Of a stretch of DNA of 64,000 bases, positions 38,896 through 55,650 are shown piece after piece; within the stretch, counting starts at the first letter, position 1; the number at the start of each line of letters is the position of its first letter. This DNA comes from Eleginops maclovinus (lineage: Eukaryota; Chordata; Actinopteri; Perciformes; Eleginopidae): positions 10,738,155 to 10,802,154 of the forward strand of contig NC_086365.1 in NCBI RefSeq assembly GCF_036324505.1, in the 5' to 3' direction. The notes beneath the pieces are model-generated. The model made no database searches. It was not told the origin of the DNA and saw only the letters and a list, made by a program, of their open reading frames with translations. The translations under genes and the position numbers were made by a program.

Positions 38896-40290
38896 ATGGA
38901 GACAGAGAGAGATGGAGCGAGAGGAAGAGGGGAGGCATGGTAATGCACTCTTTGATCCTCCCTCGTTAGCCCTTGGTGTGCTTCCTCTGCTCTCGGCGCC
39001 CAGAGAGATGGTCAGATCGCGCCCCTGGCTCTGTCAGGTGTGTGTGTGTGTTCATGTATTTGTGTGTGTGTGCCCTGGCCACAGGACAGTAAAGACACTT
39101 CCTCTCTCTAATGCAGCCCAGGTGGAGGTGCTTGCTCTAAGGGGGCCAAGAACTTAAACACACACACTTAGGTACGAAGGAGTGCTCGGATTATGTGCGA
39201 ATGCAAATGCAAGCTCACATATGGTTGTGATGATTAACATCCATTTACTTAACTATTTGTATGTCAAATAAAAATATGCAGGACGTTTTTATGCAGAACC
39301 AAAAAAAAACAAACCCGAAGCTTTTGTGTTTCATCATTCGAACTGTGCCCTACAACCTGTTGGTTAGCTGGTGAAGGGACAGACACATGGTTGGTTACAG
39401 CTTATAAATGCCACCTTTCACCAGGCTGAAATCAATTCCTGCTTTTAGATGTCAATCAAAACAGTTTGATGGCAGAATAATTAAACCATGCAGGTTAAAT
39501 CTGACAAAAGACTGATTCATTACCACAGCGCGACTGTGACCCCGTCTGAATGAGCTGCAAACACCGGGAAAATACTCAGAAACAATCCCTTATACGTTTC
39601 TACTGGACATTATAATCTTGATGAAGCCACAACTAAGCCTTTGCGGAAGCAGAATGCAATATAGGTTCCACAAAATAGGAGAAAGCCGGCAAGACTTCAG
39701 CTTTCAGAGGGTGGAAGCAGTGCTCTGCTGCTATACAGCCTCTTCTAGACCGTCTTCCGTAGCATTTTCAGAGTGTTTGATGTCCACACTGAAACAGGTG
39801 GCAGGTGGTTTAATATTTTCGAAAGCTTTATTTTAAGAAGTGTAAAGGGGTGGAATAGTGTGGACAGAGGGGCCACAACGCAGAGAAGAAGATTTGTCTT
39901 TGAATGTAGTGCGGGCTCTCAACCAGTAGCTCTGTTGGACTCTTTTTGTGCTGATATCATTGTGCTGTGTCTGCGGGTCTTTCCCTTATATAACTGTCAT
40001 TATGGTCATTGTACTTGGTCTCCCTATCTCTCGGTCTCTCTCGCTCCATGTCATTGTTTTGGGGGGGTGGGGGGAGTAGCAGGAGGAGTTCTAGGCCTGC
40101 GAGGGGACAAGGTCCAGCCTAATGGCAGGAAGTCTTTAAAGTTTGCAGCCGCCACATTTCATCTAAGCACAGAGGGGGCCCCCTGGCCGCAGACCCCTGC
40201 TTTGATCCTCTCTCTCTCTTTGTTGGCCTCTCTCTCCGTCTCTCACTCCTGCACCAGGGCTGAGCGGCTGCTTAATTAAAAGATCTCCTA

Positions 40291-40292
<2 letters not shown>
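38896..40292. other. Unassigned non-coding DNA
   Basis: Mostly unique sequence, GA-rich near 38896-38935, G-rich near 40062-40080. Open frames up to 168 codons (39773-40279) lack recognisable domains. Confidence 0.35.

Positions 40293-40328
<36 letters not shown>
40293..40328. repeat. (CA)n microsatellite, 36 bp
   Basis: Perfect CA run. Confidence 0.95.
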
Positions 40329-40330
<2 letters not shown>

Positions 40331-41109
40331 AAGGTATGTGCAGCACAGATACATGAACATTTCTACACACACAAACAAACACACTGTTGGTGGAGTGAAC
40401 ATGAACTTGGACACACACAGTAAACACAACTAACAAGACAACTCTGTGTGTGTACACTCACAATGACTTACACACACAAACACATGCCATGCCTCCTCTG
40501 TGTGACTCCAACCAATGGAACTTATCTTTATCCTATTCCTGCAGCAATGTCTCCTTGGCAGTGTTATAGTATTTTATGTTGGGTTGAAGACAAAAGTCAC
40601 TCCACCAAAACCAACAGGCTGAGATAAGGTATTAATTATGTATTTAGCTGTTACCGTGGTGTGGACAAATTAAGCAAAAGGCTCAGTTTCACCTCTATAG
40701 CGTGGAAAAGGAGATGAGGAACAAATACGCTCAACTTAGCACAATTACTTTTTTATGAATTCATAAATTCACCAAAGGTTGAGTACCGTAGTTCAGCACT
40801 CCGCTCCTGGCCTCATGCCAGGGACTGAAGAAAACCAGTGCCAATATCACACAGCATAAAAGACTGTTCAAATTAAACCTGTAGGCAGAATTATATTAGA
40901 TGTTTTACTGTTTAAGATGGCAGTCAAGAAAGGAATTACGATGTTGTGCAAGTTATCTAAGTTGTTAGAACCAGATTAGACACCTCTGACAGTAAAGATG
41001 ATGCATTGCCAGAGTTCTTGGGAGAGAGTCCGCAATAGTTTCTGTCCCATTTTCCTGATCTAGTTTGAAAAATCGACATCAAGTTCAAACACAACATTTT
41101 TAGCCATGT

Positions 41110-41245
41110 GAGGGGCACGGCCTTGGTGACAGAAAGTTAGTCTCTCAGTTGGTCCACCCGTTTGATCCCGACAGAAATATCTCAGCAGCTGATTGATAAA
41201 CTTCCAGAATAAGTTCAGGCATTCATGGCACGCTTAGGGGCAAAA
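41110..41245. mobile_element. Degraded dispersed repeat
   Basis: Contains an order of short segments (TTGGTCCACC, then GAAATATCTCAGCAGCTGATTG, then CAGGCATTCATGGC) that I recall from a high-copy fish repeat in which it reads roughly as TTGGTCCA..., AAATATCTCAACAACTATTG..., CATTCATGG. Boundaries and family are uncertain. It lies directly upstream of a MITE-like copy. Confidence 0.4.
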
Positions 41246-41254
41246 CCATGAAAC

Positions 41255-41405
41255 ATTTCTATTGGCTACGATTCAACACATTATAATTGTTAGGCTAAGA
41301 GGCATCTCAGAGAGGTTGACCAATCACATCAGAGCCGCTGAGGAGACTGGGCTCTGGTTTCAGACAGAGGGTGAAAAGAGGTGCTGCAGGACAGGGCAGT
41401 GAAAG
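41255..41405 (+). mobile_element. MITE-like repeat, copy 1 (partial)
   Basis: Shares a 44-nt identical stretch (41346-41389) with 54447-54490, and a diverged upstream part containing GTTGACCAATC. Its right end stops matching soon after 41400, so it is truncated relative to copy 3. Non-coding and same orientation as the other copies. Confidence 0.8.
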
Positions 41406-41720
41406 CCTCCACGCATTACTTTCTGTCCGGATGTCCTCCAATAAGAAATGATAGGTGTTAAGCCAGCAGGCTCTTGACATGGCTGTGAAATTACCAAACT
41501 ACAAAGGGTCCACACGTGTGCATCGTTTTTCCAAAGTTGTTCCAAATTGTGATGCAATTAAACAGCCATCAGTAGCCATTTGTATCAGTATTCTTCTGCT
41601 AACAACTCTTTAATATCTCACTCAATAAAAGCCAGCACTCTCAGCCAGCCGGAGAGCTACATTTGATCTAAGAGAGGGCAACACAGCTGACCCTGTCGCC
41701 TCTCCTCGCCTCTCACACAC

Positions 41721-41740
41721 TGTGTGTGTGTGTGTGTGTG
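41721..41740. repeat. Short (TG)n run preceded by CACACAC
   Basis: A 20-bp TG run directly abuts CACACAC, making a small perfect inverted repeat. Confidence 0.85.
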
Positions 41741-41858
41741 GGTCATACTTGTGGAGAGGTATTAGCCTAATGGCAGTTGCATTCAAACACTTTTATTAGC
41801 TTTTCACGTGCCTCTGCTGGACTCCAGCCACTGTTTCAGAGCCCCTCGCTTTGGCATG

Positions 41859-42012
<154 letters not shown>

Positions 42013-42069
42013 TACCTCTGTCAAGCACCCACACCCACCAACACACAGTCCCAGGTTTCTAAGTGAGAC

Positions 42070-42320
42070 AGGGCCCTGGGTAATTTGCTGTAGTGGAGCG
42101 GAGTGGCACTAAAAGCCTGCTGGGTAATTGAGAGGCTAGGGGACGGAGTGAAGCCGACTGCCCTCTGTGTTGGCGCGTGTGTGTGTGGAACTGTGTGTGT
42201 GTGTTTGTGTCAGTGTGTGTGTATAAGCGAAGGCCCCTGCTCTCTCTCATTATGCTGTGGCTCCTGCCTGCTTGTCATTGTCTGGACGCAGCGCCCACAG
42301 AAAGCAACAGTAATGCGCAG
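42070..42320. promoter_or_regulatory. Candidate regulatory block
   Basis: Complex sequence with the near-repeated motif CTGGGTAATTT (about 42076) and CTGGGTAATTG (about 42120), both outside simple repeats, interrupted by short TG runs. Weak candidate. Confidence 0.2.
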
Positions 42321-42331
42321 TGACACGCTGC

Positions 42332-42358
<27 letters not shown>
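42332..42358. repeat. (TG)n microsatellite, 27 bp
   Basis: Perfect short TG run ending in CGCG. Confidence 0.9.
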
Positions 42359-46340
<3,982 letters not shown>

Positions 46341-46472
46341 ATGTACTCGCAAGCCAGACAACAGCCAGTAGGAATTCTGTCTGGTGAAATCAATGGAAAT
46401 GTACACAGTTTCAGACACATGGGACAAGAATATGGCATGTGTCTGCATGAAGTGTGTGTGTGTTTGTATCTA

Positions 46473-47050
<578 letters not shown>

Positions 47051-47051
47051 G

Positions 47052-47160
47052 TCACACTCGCACTTCTATTAAGGGGCGGGACATCTCTAAGCAGTTGACC
47101 AATCGCTACAGATCCGGCCAGCCAACCAATCAGAGCAGACTGGGCTCTGGTTTCAGACAT
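47052..47160 (+). mobile_element. MITE-like repeat, copy 2 (partial)
   Basis: Shares GTTGACCAATC, CCGGCCAGC and a 21-nt segment (47139-47159) with copy 3 at 54.2-54.6 kb, in the same order. It breaks off at 47159-47160 into AT-rich sequence, so the right half is missing. Confidence 0.8.
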
Positions 47161-47569
47161 ATATTTTTTACATGATAAGCATCTTTCATCATGGAATTTG
47201 CCAGTTGTCAATATAGACGTTTAAATTCCTAGCATTTTGTGTCTCACAGATACAGTACAACTGGTTCATACGAGATGACCAAGGCTGATAATACAGAAAT
47301 AAAACTTGCAGGAAGGGATTTTTCTTAATAGCAATGTTTTCTTTCTTTATTATTGACATTTTTATACATTATTAATATAGTTTGAAAGCCAAACATTATG
47401 GCGGAATGATGTTTGCCAAGGTAGTGTGCCTCTGTAACATGTTTATTTATTTCAAGGTCTGCACGAGGTTTGTACAGCTGTGTATTTGGTGTTCCTATTG
47501 ACATCCCTCCCAAATGCATTCTACCCATTCTGTCTCGCAAAGGCTGAACAGAAAAGATGTCATTGTCCC
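47161..47569. other. Unassigned non-coding DNA
   Basis: AT-rich unique sequence; nothing recognised. Confidence 0.35.
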
Positions 47570-48400
47570 TTGTTTACATAATTCTCATTACCCGGGGTGA
47601 TTTAGTCTTGGTAAAGAAAAGTAGTGATGTCGTATTTCAAAAGGAACCCCTGTTTTGAATAGCTGGTTGGCAGCTCTGTGAAAGGGTCAAGGTACTGAGA
47701 TGCGTCCTTAGCCATACAACTAGCAACACAATACCCTGATGTCACCCATGCATAATTGCTAAGCACATTTGTTCAGATAAGTTGTACTCTATGGTGACAT
47801 CTTTGAACCCAATGGAGCATTGTTTCGATCATATTAGTCCATCCTTCATTTCATATAGTGTGCTCGAGGGCACTCATTTGCTAACGGGATATAATGAAGT
47901 GCATTTTATTATTGTTAACGTCCTTATTTGCAGAATGCAGCATTACGTTTTTAATCCGTTTTAAATGAATGAAGGAATAAAAGAGTTTGCGGCTGCAATG
48001 TTGTTGTCAACATGGATTGAGTTGAAGATGGAATTGTACAGTGCAATGCAAGTATTTTACTGTTGTTTACTAAGTGTGCCTTCAGGAGAAAAATTACAAA
48101 AGCAACTTCATTTCTGTGTGCGTTATTGGCCTTATATAATGGCCAGTATTAGACGATGGGCAATGTCTTCTGCTATACTTGAAGAGACGCTCCTCAATAG
48201 CATCCCCCCCATTTGACCGTTACCTTGACAGCACTATTGTGTGCGCTAGAAATGACAGGATGTATACAACATTATCAAAATTTCTTCCGAATATATGGTC
48301 AGTTTCTTTTCTTCAATCTAATTTATTTTGGGAAATGTCCTGACGCCTTTCAGATATGTGACGTAGGGACTGGCGGGGTGAGGCCATCAGTCAAGTGAAA
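47570..48400. promoter_or_regulatory. Candidate conserved non-coding element, long
   Basis: About 830 bp of complex, repeat-free AT-rich sequence without a single microsatellite. Motifs include GTTTACATAATTCTC (forkhead/homeobox-like), CATGCATAATTGC, TGTTG-T-CAACA (quasi-palindrome at 48002-48012) and GTTGTTTAC (forkhead-like). The open frames that cross it are short, in different frames and domain-free, so a coding explanation is unlikely. One of the most enhancer-like stretches here; function is inferred. Confidence 0.38.
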
Positions 48401-48789
48401 CATCTGGCTTGAGTTTCAGTGTGAACAGTCCGATAGTAATATCTACTTACATCTTCATTTAGTACACAGTACATACTGATCAAGAAGGCACTATGCAGTA
48501 GATTATTCTGCGATTTCATTCACAGCCATCGCTTCTGGTTAAAAGAAAACAAGGTGGCATGACCTCAAACCAACCTCAAGGCTTTCAAACAACATTCCAT
48601 AAAGCGATTGGTGACTATAAATATGAATATGCTGCTATATTAATTAGGGTTGATCAATGTTTGTTTGACTGCAGCAGACTTTACTCCAGTGGTGTCTCTG
48701 ACCCTGGTCACTTGCACAAAGACACAATAGCAATATCACAGACAAAGACCTCCCTTTCTGTCTCCATTGTATCCTGTCCATAATCCGAT

Positions 48790-49135
48790 TCACCCAATCA
48801 GAAGCTTTTAATTGGCCAACTATGGAGGTCACTGTTTGTGCTTGTTCATTAACTTTATTTAATTTTGAGGCTGCTCATGTCCCTGAGATTGTCTTCTTTG
48901 CGGCTCATTCATTAGAAATACCTTTCATTAGAAGAAATGCTTTTGGAAATGATCCTCTTGGCCTGTCGCTGACTCAGAGACAATGGGCAAGTGTTGTACC
49001 AGTCCTATGATCTCCCCACCGACACATTGCGAACATACTGCTTTGACGCTGTGCTACTTTTTAAATGCAGAGGGCCTGTAGAAAGCTACTGCTGAGCCGC
49101 TGTAGATAATGCTTATGTGCTGATGGGTTCACGTC
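48790..49135. promoter_or_regulatory. Candidate conserved non-coding element
   Basis: Complex block with CCAATCAG and CTTTTAATTGGCC near the start, repeated CATTAGAA (about 48910 and 48928) and GTAGATAATGC near the end. Repeat-free. Regulatory role is inferred. Confidence 0.3.
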
Positions 49136-51849
49136 TTTGTGCCTTCGTGCGTGTGTGTGGCAGCCTCTGGCGGGACGGTCCTGTGGTCCCTCCCCTCCTC
49201 CGTCCACTCTGTTAGCGGTCTTTATCTTCCCAACAATCAGGCTTTATCCCGGGACACTGCTGGTCCCACGGTAGCCCTGAGAGCAGCAGCCAGAGCTCCT
49301 ATCCAAACCAAACTAGATATCTTTCCTGACATATGTTCACTTGTGTAACCCACACAACCCTAACACACACAAACATGCCCACACGGACAGTGCAAGGAAT
49401 GTGGAGCCAAATACTACATGCAATTCAAATGTTGAAATTTAATTGAGCAGATTAGGTTTAGTATTCACTTTAAATAAAACAATATGAAGCATTTGTGGCA
49501 TTCCTGCTCAAAAGACACAACAAACAACATACTGCTCACACTAAATCCCAACATGCCTTATTTAAAAAAATAAATGTATACCATAAATGACTTTACAGTG
49601 TGTAGATTTGGGTTGAAAGGACAATGTTAACACAAGGTGCAGTGATATTCTACCTGGCAAAGCAAATATGGGAGAGATGTGACACGGTTAGAAAAATAAG
49701 CATGAAAAACACTCAAAAAGAAATGAGAAATGTCCATCTGAAAAAGAAAATGTAATCAAAACAGCCATCAAAAAAAGACTTCCTTTAATGCGCCTAATAC
49801 AATGTGAATGAACAGCCACACACGAGGACAAAAGCTGCACTGTGTCAGCATCAGTATCAGAAGTTGCAGAACATGATGTGGTGTTTGATCACCAGAAGCC
49901 TCTGGCACTGTGAGATGCTGAGAGGAAAACTGAGAGCATTGATTTCATTGTGGAGGAGCAAGGAGTGTGTGTGATTTGGCAAATGTGTGTGCGTGAACGG
50001 CCTGGAACATAAAACTATAGAGGCCCATTCAGGCCGTCCTTTCTCTCTCCTTCCATCAGGAGATAGCAGGGACATTGAACAGCGGCAACAAAAGCAGATT
50101 TCTATCAGACAGAGTTTCTGAGAGAGAAAGGCATTGTGTTGAAAGAGGCTTAATGGAAGCTCAGCTTAGAGCTTTATTCACACAAACTGTACTCTCCGTT
50201 CGAGAGAAACACACATGTGTACGCACTAGCAGGCACACACACTCACTTTTCCCATTTAGCAAACACTCCCATGTTCCTACACTCAAATCTGTGCTCTCAA
50301 TTTGATAATATTTTATAATGTTTATAAGATATAAAAGAGTTTGTGACCCTGATGATCTAAAGCAAGGCACTTGAAGCACATTAATCTTATCTAGGACTGA
50401 AATCATACTGTATGTCAGGGTCTGTTGGTAGTCAAAAATAATAGATAATAAACATTTAGCTGAAGTAGGTAAACAAGTCCTTATTCCCGAGGGACTAACC
50501 TGGATTAGCTCCTTGCTGCAACAAAAAAAAGAACATATTTTTAAGTGGCCATTATTTAGTGTGCTAAATCTAAAAGCTTTTGTAATATTGTTTTATTCCT
50601 GCTTTTGGGTACATAAGAGGAAAAGAATATAGCAGGTGTCAGTCTCTCAGTAGATCACATTAGAAGGTTGAATCCACACCTCTGAGGAGAAGCATAACAT
50701 GTACCTAATAAGTTCTCATCTATCAATATCACATGTCAGATTGCAATCCAAATTTGAGTCATGCAACTGTTTTATTATCTACCTCTTCTATAGTTAAAGT
50801 TTGCTTTAGTTTAGGCCAGTTAAACTACTAGATTAGGCAAAAATGACCTTTGTGGTTATCGGAAAACAAAAAGGCTCGAACCAGCTTCCATTGAAAACAT
50901 CAACCAAATCAATTCCTTTCAATGAAATCAATAGTATCAGCCAGAATCTAAATCTGGACGACCAAGACCAAGACTTGTGAACTTGCCAATGAAATAATCA
51001 GAATGTCCTGAATCTTCTTTGCATTTGATTGAGATATAAGAGACTTGTGCAAAGTGGGTCGATGTGATTAGCATCGCTATTAGCAATTCTGTTGTTGGTT
51101 GTCTCACTTTGGAAAGTTATCAGCACCAATAAAAGAAACCAATCCCCAAACTAGAAATCTCCCTATTTTCCCTTATAAACCTCTCATCATCTCCCCCCCC
51201 TGCATCCCCCGGCCTGAATACCTCTTTTTCTCCCTTCCTCAGATCAGTGTTGTCCACTTCTTTATTACATGTAAACTAGGGATGAGCGAGCAGGCCTCCC
51301 ATGGATTAACCGCTGCCTGACTTCAGAACTTGCAGTCAGACTTCCTCATTATGGAACGTGTAAAACCTTCACAACACACAGACGCACACACACTCAGACC
51401 GTGTCCCAAAGGGTTTTGTTTTTTTTACCAACTACAAGCCAGTACTATCCTCAAATCACATCGTTCAATATTCCTCCGTTTAAAAAACACTACACAACGG
51501 CTGCTCCCAAATCTGATTGGTGTTATTTGTAAGTCAGCCTAAATCTCAGCGAAGCTACACACACAAATGGAACAGGGTTTACTAATCCATTTGTAAGGCA
51601 ATAGGCAGGCAAACAGGCAGGGGAGCGCTTGCCAAGTGTTGTAATCACAACTAAAGATGATGAGCCCACTCCCTTCCTCTGCACTCTACTGTACCGTGTG
51701 TGTCGGGGTGTGTGCGCGTGAGCTCTTGTGTGCGTTTTCATTTTTGTCCTACATCGCCTCCTTTACAAAACTGTGACAAGTGAGGGAGAAAATGAATTGG
51801 TATCAAGTGGATAATCTACAAAAGTACACTAGGAGCTTTTCCACCTTAT
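49136..51849. other. Unassigned non-coding DNA
   Basis: Unique AT-rich sequence, with a C-rich patch near 51192-51212. Open frames are short and unrecognised. No transposon recognised. Confidence 0.4.
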
Positions 51850-52265
51850 GCAAGTCCCCCGCTCATTCATTCGCAGATACCACGCAATCTCCTTGAAAAC
51901 AACAACAAGCCGGCGTTATGAGTTTTGAAAAGGCGGTAATTGTAAGCAGGTTGGGGAATAAATTAGAATGATGACAAAATACAGAGATAAATCCAGCTTA
52001 AGAGAGATGTACGCCACTGTTTATTTGATTTCAGCTTTTCTCTCTATCCGGCTCCTTCTCCCTCCCTCATTCCTGATCTTTTTTAGTGGGGTGGAAAAAT
52101 GGATTTTTGTCAGTGATTTGGCCCTGAAATAGCTTATTGTCTGAGGCAGCCACTGTGCGGGTACAACGTCAACATCACATGTGTGTGCGAATGCGCTCGC
52201 CTGTTTCCATGGGGAGTAATGGCTTTAGAAGTGTGTATTGGCTCTGCTGGCACAATACGCCACTG
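51850..52265. promoter_or_regulatory. Candidate conserved non-coding element
   Basis: Complex sequence with GGCGGTAATTGTAAGC, AATAAATTAGAATGATGAC and GGGAGTAATGGC motifs, and few simple repeats until the TG runs at 52285. Regulatory role is inferred. Confidence 0.27.
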
Positions 52266-52303
52266 TGCTCATTGGTTTAAACTGGTGTGTGTGTGTGTTT
52301 ACA

Positions 52304-52325
52304 ATGTGTGTGTGTGTGTGTGTGT
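52304..52325. repeat. (TG)n microsatellite, 22 bp
   Basis: Short perfect TG run; a shorter one precedes it at about 52285-52298. Confidence 0.88.
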
Positions 52326-52881
52326 ACTTCTATAGTCTCTCTTGTTGATATTTATAGACTGAAAAATTCTGGTGTGAAGGGGGTGAGGGTAGGAGGAATG
52401 TAGGGAGCAAGAGGGAGAGAAAAAAAAGGAGGAATGAAGGGAGAAGGAGGAGTGGATCTATAAACTAGAATAAGTTACCTTCGGCTTGTTTTTTCTCTCG
52501 CTCCCTCTCTTTTGTTGTGTCTCATGTTCCCGCTTATCTTCTTTCACTCTTCTCTTTCTCGTTTTCCTCAAAATATAACGCACAAGGGCATTTAAAACAT
52601 AACACAACCAACCCACACACACTCAACTTGGGAGCTACTTTTTGGACTAGACGTAGAAACCTCGGTCGGTGATTAACTAAAATTAAACTGATGACTTATG
52701 TTCAAAAGTTTGACAAGAATATGAATGCATTAAAGAAAGTTCGACCAAGAAAACTTTTCAGAGCTCATTCAAAATCTTTCCACTTCGCTCCCAACATCTC
52801 CCCATTTCTGTGTTTGACTGTTTTTCCCCAGTGTCTGATTAAATGTCTACAATAAAGGCTGTTTTTCCCCCTTGTGTGCAG

Positions 52882-52949
52882 GAGTGAGCGGGTCAGTCGA
52901 AGAGGTGCTGCTGACGTTTTCTTCATCAGGTTCTTCCCTTAAGTGACTG
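52882..52949 (+). other. Candidate non-coding or UTR exon (68 bp)
   Basis: Preceded by a pyrimidine-rich stretch and CAG acceptor (TTTTTCCCCCTTGTGTGCAG, ending 52881) and followed by a GTAAGG donor (52950-52955). Two frames hold an open stretch ending in a stop within the segment and the third starts with a stop, so it would be a UTR or long non-coding RNA exon, not an internal coding exon. Splice-like pairs also arise by chance in 64 kb, so confidence is low. Confidence 0.15.
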
Positions 52950-52955
52950 GTAAGG

Positions 52956-54227
52956 GCTCAAACTGATCTCCTACAATCACCCTATCCTATCACTGTGTAA
53001 CAACAATCCTTCCTTCTCTATAATATCCTAAAGGCATCTGAAGCCTTTTATACGTCCTCCTGGCAGTGCATTTATACACACATCCTTTTTTTGTACTCAC
53101 AGTCACTATACATTCGGGTAAAGCTAAACTCATCATAGTATAGATAGCCTCTGTTCTGTAGCTTCAGTAGAGACCATGCAATGCAGCCACGATGTAAGCT
53201 GCACACTGAGGAAAATAGAAATTCATAGCCATTATTGGTTTATATTCCAAAAGAAGAATGGAATATACTTGGTTCAACAAATGAACGATACATTGATCAC
53301 TCTCAAAGAGCATGGAAAGAAGCTGGGATGCTTGCAAACATATTGAGCCTTTCTGGACTGAGTCTTTGCACAGCAGCCCAGTTTACTTCTTGCTGGCAGT
53401 CAGCAGGTGTTTTAGCAGAACCAGCCACTTCTCTTGTGCACAGTCCCTTGTTTCTGTCGTGCAAACTTTGACTGCTCGTCTAGAAACTTTTTCTAAGAAA
53501 TTAATTTGACTGTGGAAGTTCTGCAAACGTCGTGGCATCAGTGAGAAACCATCCTGGGGCGCGCTCCGCTGCGATGACGATGCTGCTGTGTACAGAACAA
53601 GGCCTGGAGTCAGAGCAGGGCGGAGATGGCAAACCCAGATCCAAGACCAATGACCATGGAATAGAGGCTCAGCTGATACTGCCTGCCTGCTCTTTGTGTG
53701 TGCTTCTGTGTGTGTGAAGAAGTCCAGACAGTGTGTTAAGGCAGTGTCATGATCACAGATTGCAGCCTCATCACTGCTCAGCTGAGGAGATTTAGCTGGC
53801 ACTGGATACACTGACCGTGACCCCTGTGTGTACGTGTGTGTGGGTGTGTGTGCGCATGAATGTTTGTTGCAGCCCTGTCTGATCAGCCATGACTCCGCCC
53901 GCTGCATGTGTGTGTCAACCAGGGGTGACCTTTTTTCTGCATGTGTCGCTGGAAATGTGTGTGTGGGTCCTGTGCTGCAGGCAGGGAAAGTCCCTGTCTT
54001 CCCTGTGCCAGAGAGTTGGAGGGGACACCCTGTTCATCTGTGTTTGGGTGAGTTTGTTCCGTTGTGGGAGTTCCCTTCTCAGACGGAGAGCGGCTGCATC
54101 AATTTCAACTGAGTTTTGCAGAACTTGAAAGAGATTCAGAACAAAATAGTAATCATCTCCAGAAATGTGAAACCAGCTTGATATTCAAGGAGGAATCCCA
54201 ATTTGTTGTAGTGTTTTACTAGGTTCC
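52956..54227. other. Unassigned non-coding DNA
   Basis: Unique sequence. Overlapping open frames on both strands at 53.4-54.1 kb (up to 174 codons, minus strand) have no recognisable domain. No gene called. Confidence 0.35.
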
Positions 54228-54606
54228 AAAGGGAGTTTCTCCCCCATACACTCCTCCTGCCGCCCACTGCCTGAAACGCCTCCATTGGACTCATTTGTTT
54301 ACTTCCCTATCATAGTGACATCAGTACGTAACACTAACACTTCTACTGGCTAGCGCTCCAACACATTGTACATGATAGGCTAATGGACGGGACTTCTCTA
54401 AGAGGTTGACCAATCCCAACAGAGCCGGCCAGCTAACCGACAGCAAACTGGGCTCTGGTTTCAGACAGAGGGTGAAAAGAGGTGCTGCAGCACAGGCAGT
54501 ATGAGAAGAAGAAAGAGCTTTCTGAACATTAAAGCATGGAGACATGTCAGAGTAGAGGCACAACATACAAATATGAACCTGGAAATAGAATAGGGCCCCT
54601 TTAAGA
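54228..54606 (+). mobile_element. MITE-like repeat, copy 3 (most complete)
   Basis: The longest copy in the window: CTGCCTGAAACGCCTCC at the left, GCTCCAACACATTGTACATG, GTTGACCAATC, then the 44-nt segment identical to copy 1, CAGGCAGTATGAGAAG, GAACATTAAAGCATGGAG and an end at about CCCCTTTAA (54606). I recall this order from a very common non-autonomous repeat in percomorph genomes but cannot name it. No coding capacity. The left boundary is approximate and terminal inverted repeats are not clear. Confidence 0.82.
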
Positions 54607-54839
54607 TCAGTGCACCACAGCAGATACAGCCAAAGTAATTGCCTATTAAGCCTTGACTTAAAAAGGTGTACAACAAGAGCATTTAAAGAATTGTATCCCA
54701 AAATAATATTACTCACTATAACTTATTTAACATATCTAGCGCATTTCTATGCAAGATCTGCTGCAGTATTTTGTATTTATCTGCATCATTGGAACCTAGC
54801 TTTAACAGATCCCACGTGAATAGCCACCCCTCTCATAGA

Positions 54840-55345
54840 GGCTGCAGTCAGTATGCTATTCTCCATACGTGCTTGTTAATTAGCTCAGCTCCATATCTTG
54901 TTGTGTGTTTCTGATGCCGAACAGATCCTCCGTGCTCTCTCTCCCACTGTCCAGAGCTGAGTGAGAGCTAATTGGCAGCCCGCTTGCCTGCCGCGACGGT
55001 GATCATGCAAATGTATTGGTGCTTCCCAATAGCCTGGCCCATCAAAACATTACGACGGCCATTACCCAGAGCCGGGGCCGGCCTAACGAACATATGCTCC
55101 CCCCCGCGCCCCCACCCAAACAACCTCCCCCCCAATTCCTAAACTCTTATTTATGTGTTTAATTTAATGTGCGAGGGAAGAATTTCGGGAAATTAAATTT
55201 GGTTTTTCGTCGGTGCCTCCAGAGAGTGGCGGCGTTATAATAACATGGTAATTTTTTACACGTCTTTATGAGAAATGAGAAAATTAATTCTTTCTGACAA
55301 GCTGTAATTATTGGGCTTGGAACAGTTGCAGCTGAACAGTTTGGG
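54840..55345. promoter_or_regulatory. Candidate conserved non-coding element with octamer
   Basis: About 500 bp, complex except for a C-rich insert (about 55097-55135). It contains TTAATTAGCTC, AGCTAATTGGC, a perfect octamer ATGCAAAT at 55005-55012, and directly after it an inverted pair TATTGG-N6-CCAATA (55014-55031). Later come GGTAATTTTTTAC, AAATTAATTC and CTGTAATTATTGGGC. This is the densest set of developmental transcription-factor motifs in the window. Enhancer function is inferred. Confidence 0.4.
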
Positions 55346-55364
55346 CTGTGGTAGCCTGGCAGTG

Positions 55365-55650
55365 AGCTGAAAGAGAGGGGTGGGGTGGGGGGGGATGCGG
55401 GGTGGAGACAGAAAGAGAGTTTGTACAATCCGATTCATATTCCCTGACGAGAGAGAGAGAAGAATGGGAGGGGGATGACAATAATGATTGACAGGTGGAG
55501 AGGAGGGGACAAGAGGTAGAAGAGAAGGAAACTGAGGTCATGGAAGGCAACAGGTGGAAAGGGGTGTAAAGAAGAAGGGGAAAGACGAGAGAAGAAAGGC
55601 GGAGGAGATGAGGTATTGGAAAGAAAGAGGTGAGGGCTGAGGAGAGGAGG
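55365..55650. repeat. Purine-rich low-complexity tract
   Basis: About 285 bp mostly of A and G, with a G-run near 55388-55395 and GGAGGA/GAAGAA units. Degenerate, no strict period. Confidence 0.7.

Noticed and set aside
38393..38938. 181-codon minus-strand open frame
   Set aside because: It runs through a TG microsatellite and a GA-rich tract and overlaps a motif-rich non-coding block. No domain recognised.
53383..53907. 174-codon minus-strand open frame
   Set aside because: Plus-strand frames of similar quality overlap it, no domain or splice structure is visible, and composition matches non-coding surroundings.
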